Positions 55,858-64,000 of a stretch of DNA of 64,000 nt are shown here, in pieces. The notes below the pieces were generated by a model. That model was given only the letters and a program-made list of their open reading frames with translations, was not told the origin of the DNA and searched no databases. This DNA comes from Ottelia alismoides (lineage: Eukaryota > Streptophyta > Magnoliopsida > Alismatales > Hydrocharitaceae). The DNA is taken from contig JAZKJV010003258.1 of the NCBI GenBank assembly GCA_037367405.1, positions 124,001 to 188,000 on the forward strand. Reading direction: 5' to 3'. Made by a program: the position numbers and the translations under genes. The first letter of the stretch is position 1; the number at the start of each line of letters is the position of its first letter.

Positions 55858-58800
55858 TGATGAATCAATGATTCACATCCTTTATTCTTTTATTTTAGCA
55901 AGAATCCCTATGCAAAGTAATTGTAAATAGATATTAAATCCCATAAATTAGCATTATGCAAGCTTTTATTAATATTGTATAATTAACATTCTTTTTAAAC
56001 AAAATAAAAGAAAAAAGAAGAAAAGAAAAAGAAACAATTTCAAATGAAGGATGTATTTATGTAATGAATACAGACTGGTCCGAACCATGTGAGATGGTCA
56101 AGTATTGACTTGATCGACAAGGAACAAAGTAGGGAGTGACATGGTCCTTATTTATTCAAACACAAAATTTCCAAAAATATTCAGTGTACATATCATCCCT
56201 TATTTATCCTATGTATATATATCATCAATAAAAATCTCAAAATTGATTTATTTCCTTAATAAAACTTGTAAATAAAAATGTGTTTTAAATAAAAAAATTT
56301 GCAAATTGTGTACAGTTGTACAACACCTATATTTGTATCTATGTATCTACTTATTTATTTTGTGTATAAATTGTATATACATTGTATTTTAAAACAGTTT
56401 TATATATTTTTAATAAGTAAATAAAATTTAATAAAATCATAAATTACAAAATAAAATAGAAATAAAACTAACTCTTCATTGTACAATAGCATCAAGTGTA
56501 TATATGTTGTATATAATATTAGTTTATTAACTCCTATTCTTAACTTGTAAAATCCATTAAAAATATTTTTGAGTACTTTAATTTATTTTGTAAATAAATA
56601 AAATAATAAAATAAAAATACATGTACATAATATATAGGTATAGTGTACCTATACATACTAACATGTACGGTAATATATATTGTTAAAAAATATTAAAAAA
56701 ATCATGAAAAAATAGTTTGTAAAATAACTAACATTTTTCATTTTGTTTATTTTTTATTTTAAGTCCATTTATTAATTTTATTGATTTTTCATTTTTTATA
56801 AATCCTATTTTTCTGTTTGTCTACCCCGGACTATATACCGCGGTAAACTGGTCCCCCCTCCCTTTTCTTCCACGGATCGAGTTTGTTCCAGTTTTCTCCT
56901 AATTTTCCCGACCCGATCATATCAATTTGGCCTTTGTTGTTCAGCACCGATAGGAAGATGTGAATCCTTACTCCACGCCCGATGAGCATCTCAAAGATCC
57001 ACGCCTTGGTTTGTGCGCTAACGGTCGATCATTCTCGAGCCTGCAACAGATATAAGAGCACATGCACGCCATTTTCATTGCACCTTTTGGCTGCTCCACC
57101 TCTTCCATTACACAATTTCTCGAGAGTGACAGCAAGAGCATGGGTGTGTACGGAGACCCAGGAAGCGAGTGTGCCCTAGGTCCGATGGCTTCAATGTAGT
57201 TCTCTATCGCAAGGAGCTCAGCCTCTGGCCCCGTCGAGCCATCAAGGCCATGACCCCGGAGGTTCCTGACCTCCAAACCAGGCGACTTCATACACTAGGT
57301 AGCTTAGATTCTTAGTTCTTCTTGTTGTTTTTATTTGTGTTTTAGGTCTGTAGCATAACCACCCATTTCCAGCTCCGGTCACCTTGATTGGAGCTCCATT
57401 TCCCATTTCGAGCTTCCGTCCACCTTAAACAGACCTCCCTCAAGCTTCTCCACCCATCCATTCGCCTTGAGTCCATTGGAGATGAGCCACCCGGCCTCCA
57501 TCTCCTCTGCTTCGCTAGAGACCCACATAACGATGCACCTGATTCCATCCCACCATTTAACGACCGAGGCATTTTCCCTCGACCTAGTGTGTTTCATGTG
57601 CAAGAAAAGGGAGTCCAGGAGCTCTTATGGAGGTCTGATTAACAAGATGAACATGCTCCAGGACACTCTAGTTTGTCTTGCCTCTCCAGGACCACTCACT
57701 CGGTCTTGGACCCATTTCACAGATGCGGACGACCAACAACGACCGTTCGACCATAACAGGAGCTCTAGGGAATGCCTGAGTCGTGCATTTTTACTGATCG
57801 AAGCTTGCCAGAAGTGAGCTCTTTGCCATATCATCCAGACGATCTCCCAACCGTTGGATCCGGTAGCCCCCCTCCCCCCGATTATGATCATCACCGTTCA
57901 CACTCGAGGTTCCTAGACCATTCTATCCATCTAAGGAAAGCTTCAGCACCACTCTCTGCTGAAGGGGAATCCTCTGATCCAGACCGTTCATTACAAGCGG
58001 ATTCCTCCAGCCATTGGATTAGGAGATGTGACCCGGATTTGACCGTGGTCATCCATTAATGCCCAAATCTAGACACTCTAATTAGATCTAGGGTAGATCC
58101 GGATCGTTCCTCAGTGTTGCTATCCCTCAGTGTCCGATCATACCGAAGCGTCAGATTTGAGCCATACGTGGACCCCACGTGCACCGCAAGAGACCCTAGG
58201 TATATTGCACTTCTTTCCTTGCCATTTCTGTTATTTCGTCTTAGTCTAATAACTGTAAAAAGAAGTTATAAACATTTTGCAAGCATGTCCTTGGATTTTT
58301 CTTAATTTCACTTTAGTCCAGCTAAACTGAAGTCATGCGCATGTACATGTGCTCTTCTTGGGTTATTTGCATCATTTTACCTGAGCTTTCATGTTTTATT
58401 TAAATCAAAAAAGTTTTTTTTAATTTACACTTATACCCCTGTGATGCTAGAATCACGTATGACACATGTTTTGTGCTAGATTTTTTGCGCTTTGGCCCTT
58501 GCATTTTTACTGATTGTTATCATTAGGCCTCCGAACTTAAACTAATTGCATCTAGGTCCCTCTACATCCAAACATTTTTTGTTTCATTTTAACTGCAACA
58601 AATATTAAATTGGCTCCAAAAATCCCATAAAAATTCCCTGAAGCTCTTGCTACTGTTTACTTTACGTGGTAATTTTTGTTTGATTTATTTTTTGTATTTG
58701 TTATTTTTAAAAATTCAAAAATCAACCAAAAATTCCTTGTTTGCTTTAGAAAATTATAAAAATTCAAAAATAAACTAAAAGTTCTAAAATAAATTAGAGT

Positions 58801-59646
58801 AGCTTTATTTTGAATTTTTTTATTTTCTATCCAATTTTCATCTTATTTGCTTTAATAAAACTCTATAAATTTGCAAAATCCTAAAAATAACTTAAAAATC
58901 ACATAATATTATTTAGGACCCCCTAAAATTGTGTTCTTTATTTCTTTTTGTAAATATTTAAATATACCTTTTGATAAAAAATTATTCCAAGAGTTTTGAT
59001 CTTATTTTATATTTTTAATATAAAGAATACTCATGATTGTGCACTATTTTCTTTATTCCCTATTTTTAATCATTTTAAAAATCCTGAAAAATATAAAACC
59101 CATAAAACATTATAAAATTAGTATAAAGTTACTAAAATCAAAAAATATCTTTACTTGATTTTTCTAGCTATTTCTACTATATTTGAAAAATCCTAAAAGA
59201 TTGCTTGTGTGCTTTGTTTCATTTTCATCATTTGTCTTTGTTTGAAAAAAATTAAAAATATAAAAATTTACAAAATTAAATACCATTAAAAATACAAAAT
59301 CAGAAAACATAAAAATTATAAAAATTAAAAACCATAAAGAAAAATATATGAAAAAAGATAAAATCCATAAAGTGCCAAGGGTAATTTGATTTGTGTTTCC
59401 TTCTTTATTTTCTTTGATTTTGCATTGAATTGATTGACCCTCGTTGATAATAGTTGCCTCCTTGTGTTCAACCCTGGTCGCTATACCAGGTTAATAAAAA
59501 TAGCTTAGATCACTTTCTTTTACTTTCTTGATTCATTTTGTGGTTGAACACAATTTTCTCGATATCCGCCTAGTTGGCTTAAGGGACAATAACACCTTGA
59601 TTGCTTAATTAATTAACTTCACCCTACTCGGTCAGGCCCGTTATCA
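55858..59646 (+). mobile_element. Element J, 5' LTR, complete
   Basis: 3789 bp, starting TGATGAATCAATGATTCACA and ending CGTTATCA three bases before a primer site. GC-rich stretch 56830-58230 holds overlapping short open frames on both strands that are not conserved between LTRs. U5 hairpin CCTGGT / ACCAGG at 59473-59490 is perfect, as in B. Confidence 0.85.
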
Positions 59647-59649
59647 AAA

Positions 59650-59667
59650 TGACACCGTTGCTGAGGA
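59650..59667 (+). promoter_or_regulatory. Primer-binding site, degenerate tRNA-Asp type (J)
   Basis: TGACACCGTTGCTGAGGA, 14 of 18 matching the tRNA-Asp complement. Confidence 0.8.
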
Positions 59668-61167
59668 GGTACATCAAGGGTAGTTAGGATCTAGTTGTCT
59701 TCTTCTCTTGGTTTGTGTATACTTGTTTTTCTCTTTTACTTTTTATCTATACTATTGTTTCTTGTTTTTTTTATTTCTGTCTATATTTGTCTATTATTTT
59801 TGCATATTTTCTTTCTTTTTATTTTCTCATATTTTTCATAACAGTTATTTGATTCATTTCTCATTTAACCTTTGTTACTAAAGCCCGCGAAGCGAGGAGG
59901 TCATCTTAGGAGGGCCGACAAACACGAGCAAGGCGGAGGCAAGGTGTTCTACACCGACCAGCAGGAGAGAGCATCCTAGGAGGAGTAGGAGACGCAAAAG
60001 TCTGTCTTAGTTTTTAGACTTCTTTTTCAGTCATTTTATCTCCATGTTATTTTTTGTAATTAATTTATAATAATTTTCCTTGGTGTTTTATTTTCTATTT
60101 TTTTAGAGACTCTGGACACTTGGCATTCTTCGGGGTCTGTTTCGTCAAGTGCCACTACACATGGGGGACCTCACTGTGTTTTATTTTCTTTGCTTTATTA
60201 TTTTGTTTTTTTCATGCAGATTTTTGTTCTTGAGCCCCTAAATTTAGGTTTCTAGTTGATTGAGCCATGTATCATTAGATCCAAAGCACCGAATAGAATA
60301 TTTATTACTATAGAACTCGCTTGTACTTAGACAAATAAATATGTGCTTCACGATAATAGAAATTTCTATTTAGGAAGGTTCTCGCATTGCATTTATTTAT
60401 ATTAGTTTAATTTCTATGCACATATCATATTGCATGTAGACTGCTGGAGCAAGGTATGCCTTCTATCTCATTCATGCATTAATAGCTTTCATCACGCATC
60501 GGCTTTTTTGTATTCCTCCCTCTATTTTCTGGACTTTGGAATAAAAAGGAAATCGAAAAATCATTAGACGTTTCATTGAAAATGTCTAAAAAAGAGAAAA
60601 ACAAAAATAAAAAATTGGAACTCCTAATTGAACTTGATCATAAAATCAAACGTAACAGATACACTTCAATGATTCAGGGAGAGAAACTCCCTCATTGTTT
60701 TTAGGTACTTTCTAGACAGAGTGGGTGAGGACGTAGCCACTAAGGACTAGAGCCAAAATCCATGGACTTGTGCCCTATGCTCCTGTACATTACTCATTGG
60801 TGTGCGTTTGAGATGCAAGCATTTTCTTTCGACCCTTAGCAGAAGTAGCCTTGTCTAAGTTTGGTGTGTTCCGTCGGCTTAGCCAGGTTCTACCCTAGGT
60901 GACTTCACATGTGAGCCTACACATTATCATTTAACTCTAAAATTGAACAGACAACGACCAAACCTTTACAATCATAACTGAGTTTAGTAGGTGAATTGGG
61001 GGTTTGCTTTGCATTTATATGTGAATGGTGTGAGTTGGTTATGTTTATCTTCTCTTATTTTGTAGGTCACCTTCTGTTCCATCTTCTATCTTCACTCTAT
61101 TTTCTTTTCTTTTCACCCTCCCTCCCACCCTTTTCTATCTTCTTCTTTTATCATTTCTTGAGTCGTG
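59668..61167 (+). mobile_element. Element J, untranslated leader
   Basis: 1.5 kb matching leader B: stem-loop at 60145-60164, perfect hairpin AGGGAG / CTCCCT near 60676, GAGTTTAGTAGGTGAATT near 60980. No conserved frame. Confidence 0.78.
60145..60164 (+). promoter_or_regulatory. Conserved leader stem-loop, decayed copy in J
   Basis: TCAAGTGCCACTACACATGG: five Watson-Crick pairs plus one T-G wobble remain of eight, with two mismatches. Confidence 0.5.
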
Positions 61168-62364
61168 ATGATGGATCGATGTTCGTTTCAGCCGTATCTT
61201 GCGGCTTCGTTTTTTTATCCCCATAATCGACGTTCACCATGTTGTGAAGTTGGAACTCTGACCAACCTCTCGTCCTCATCCCGTCCCTTGCCTTCCCTTC
61301 CTCTTTCTTCATCCCTGCCCTCTGTGTTCCCTCTTGTTCCACTTCGAGTCTTACTGGGCATGTTGAGCTAGGAGTTAAGGCCCATCGAGATCACACTAAG
61401 TAGACACGAGATACAGGCGAAACGTATGCTTGGATGAAGGTGCATTCCATTGGCAATCACATTGAGTAGTTACGAGCTTCAGACGACTTCTATGTTGGGA
61501 TGACGGGCGAGCAGCCAGATGCATTCAGTTTCTACATCGAATCCCTTCATTCTAGATTTAGACTTCATTCAGCTACTGCTTACTTTTATAGGGGATCTGC
61601 ACGAGGAGCCATATTTGCATATTTATGAGTTTTAGGAGTTTTGTGGATCATGAGCATATTTGGATATCACTTCTGAGGAGCTAATACTGAAGACCTTCCC
61701 ATTTTTACTTCAGGGGCAGAGCCATGAGTTGGCACATACGGTTGGAAAGGAAGTTTGCTACATGGGGTGATTCACAATTATTGTTCTTGTAGAGATTTTA
61801 CCCCCATCGTAGAGTAGATTTGATGCGGTCTATTATAAAAGATTTTACCTTAGACCCCCAAAAGCCATTACATGGTTCATGGTTGAGGTTTCTTGACCTC
61901 TTGAGGAGATTTCTGGATCGCGAAATCTCGTAGACTAAACTTGTTCAGATCTTCTATAGGGGGATGACCATCGAGTAGCAGACACTGGTGGATGCCTTGT
62001 GTGGTGGTTCACACCAGTCTCGATATTGATACACTTTGGATTATTTTTGGAGAGCTTTATGTCATCTCGTCAATTTACCAGTCTTCACGAGATAATATAG
62101 TTGAGACAACACATGAGGGTGAGGCAACACTAGTTATGTGTGAGAAACTTCATGATGATTCAGAGATCATACACCAACTAGTGGACATGGATATCGATAC
62201 AATATAGACAAAAGATGATGAGACAACCACCATGAGTTTCCATCTTCGGACACTGACCGGAGTTTCTGTTGGTCTTCTAGGGGAGCTTGAGCCGCTTCCG
62301 CACTTCACAGTTCAAGATTCTTAGATACCACCTCTGTTGGTATTCCAAGAGAAGTAGGAGGAGC
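61168..62364 (+). pseudogene. gag: Gag of element J, degenerate and cut by an LTR
   Basis: Starts at ATGATG in the usual context and reads FQPYLAASFF like the A start (FQLNFAASSF). Later pieces in several frames match gag A: SFHSRFRLH region near 61540, the CACGAGGAGCCATA segment (A: HEEPY) near 61599, TGGGGTGATTCACAATTATTG near 61762 (A: WGDLRSLF) and GTGTGGTGGTTCACACC near 61999 (A: TSCGGSHH). Many stops and shifts. It ends at 62364 where LTR L begins. Confidence 0.75.
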
Positions 62365-64000
62365 TGATGAATCTCCATTTCATCACCTTTATTCTATCAT
62401 TTTGGCTTTAAAATCCCTAGCTAATGCATGTAAATATCATTAATTTGTATAAAATAGCATTCACCATTTGTTGTATTTATTGTGTAAATAATATTATTTT
62501 TAAATGCAAAAATAATAAAATAAAGGGAAGAAAAGAAAAGGAATAAAATATCAAAGATATTCTATGACCCCAAACCCTGAGACCAAGTCAAAAATTGAGA
62601 TGATCTTCAAGGAATATAGTAGTGGGGAGATAAGGGCCAAATACGCAATAATAATACCATTCTTTTATTCATTACTTCTTCATTTTTGACACCAATTTAT
62701 ATCTTATTATTTCTTCATCAAATAAATAAACTTTGTACATAAAAGTTGTAGATACTAATGTAAACAAAAATACAAAACTAAGTTCATATAAAAATAATGC
62801 ACAATGTTCATTTTATACTCAAAATAAAAAGCCAAAATCCCAACTTCACATACCCATATCTCTCAAATAAAAACTAAAATGTATCAAAATCAACTTTCAT
62901 TGTATATAACTTTTAATAAGCTATTTAATGGAGGTTGTTTCATATTTTTTGGAGTTAAGAGGTGAAAGTTAGGTTATGGACCCTCATTGTACATGATACA
63001 CAAATAAAATATTCATTATAATTCATTCTTTAATATTTTTACAAATCCATATTTTTATAATTTTTTAATTATTTTTTTATAACTTATACACATATTAAAA
63101 TCAAAATAAAATCGAAAAGAAAACACAAAATAAAATAAGTCTATATTAATATATAGGCAAATACTTATGTCTATACATGTATATAAATAAAAAGGGGAAA
63201 TATTATTTATTCTTTTATATTTTTATGTTGTAAATATCATGTATATTACATTAAAAATACGAAGATAAAATAAAATAAAAGAAATTAAATTAAATAAATA
63301 AAATGTATACAATACATAGATGAAATACCTATAAGTATACATATATATTGTACATATCTATTTATTTAAATATACAAATAATATCACAAAAATATAATAA
63401 AAATATATTTATGTACATAAAAATAAGTTATAATTATATAAAATAAAATAATAAAAATAATAAATAAAATAAACAAAAAAATAAAATAGTCAAAATATAG
63501 ATAAATATACGTAAAAATAAACACTTAAAAAGTAACTCATAATAAATAACACCAAATAAATAAATAAAAACATAGTAAAATACTACATTAAATAATAAAC
63601 ATTTTTTTGTTTTTATGCAAAAATTAATTCATTTATTATTTTTGAGTATTCTTTAATAAACCTATTGTTTTGTCCTGTAGTGAGCCTACATGGACCAATG
63701 GCAGGGCTCCCTCTTTTGACCTCTGATCAACTCCCCCCCAGTCCTCTGATTTGATGCATCCGGTTGCATTTTCATGCATTTTTCCTGCATGATCCATCAC
63801 GCAATCGCGATCGATCCATTCATGAAAAACCATCATTGATCATCATAGGCCCACGTCATCGCATTTAATCTAGTGTATATAGCTTCGATTCGTTAATTTT
63901 GGCCACTCAATAACGGTGCCCCATTACATTGATAAATAAAACCTCCGACTTCCATTGATTCTTTGGTCACCATTTCAAGTCTAGGAGCCCTCTCCATTGG
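62365..64000 (+). mobile_element. LTR L, 5' part, runs out of the window
   Basis: Starts TGATGAATCTCCATTTCATCA like K and M, not like the 5' LTR of J (TGATGAATCAATG), so it is more likely a separate insertion into J gag than the 3' LTR of J. AT-rich to 63660, then the start of the R region. No polypurine tract precedes it. Confidence 0.75.

Noticed and set aside
57467..57817. 116-codon open frame and overlapping frames on both strands
   Set aside because: Within the GC-rich part of the J LTR; not conserved.

Overview
The window is plant nuclear DNA made almost entirely of long-terminal-repeat (LTR) retrotransposons of one Ty3/gypsy lineage. The type of tRNA-Asp primer-binding site, the order gag-protease-RT-RNaseH-integrase, the RT and integrase motifs and LTRs of 3.3-4.2 kb fit the Athila-like, non-chromovirus group. 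No host gene, tRNA or rRNA was recognised. The species cannot be told from this sequence; a large, TE-rich plant genome is likely. All comparisons below were made by eye, so breakpoints may be off by a few bases and no percent identity was computed.

Layout as found: 1-3960, minus-strand element A (3' internal region, intact 609-codon gag, leader); 3961-15903, plus-strand gag-only element B (truncated 5' LTR, primer site, leader, broken gag, 3' internal region, full 3' LTR); 15904-17838, a minus-strand piece of host element H; 17839-27972, minus-strand element E, the only one with pol (3' LTR, 3' internal region, integrase, RNaseH/RT, protease, end of gag), full of stop codons; 27973-34688, plus-strand element F (LTR, primer site, leader, gag and protease remnants); 34689-38756, pieces of three LTR/leader segments; 38757-43439, right part of H with its 3' LTR; 43440-44958, another leader (D); 44959-52627, a second inverted LTR pair (K and M); 52628-54599, an LTR remnant (N); 54600-55857, the only stretch not of this family, with a CACTA-type MITE; 55858-62364, element J; 62365-64000, a further LTR (L) running out of the window.

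The main result is that 3961-38136 is scrambled by a three-breakpoint rearrangement. Reading the blocks as [1-3960][36067-38136][reverse of 3961-36066][38137 onward] restores four things together: the leader of A, the 5' LTR of A, the 5' LTR of B, and the 5-bp target duplication TCATG of B inside H. In that order the window is a clean nest: A inside F, F inside E, E inside H, and B inside H.

Second, the elements share non-coding structure not usually annotated: a leader stem-loop kept by compensating base changes; a series of hairpins that each end in a copy of the polypurine-tract sequence; a hairpin directly before the polypurine tract; a palindromic LTR start; and an apparent intron inside the LTR with one to three branchpoint-plus-acceptor units. 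A and B carry gag but no pol, so they look like non-autonomous gag-only derivatives that would depend on pol from relatives of E. Gag in A is the only long intact reading frame.
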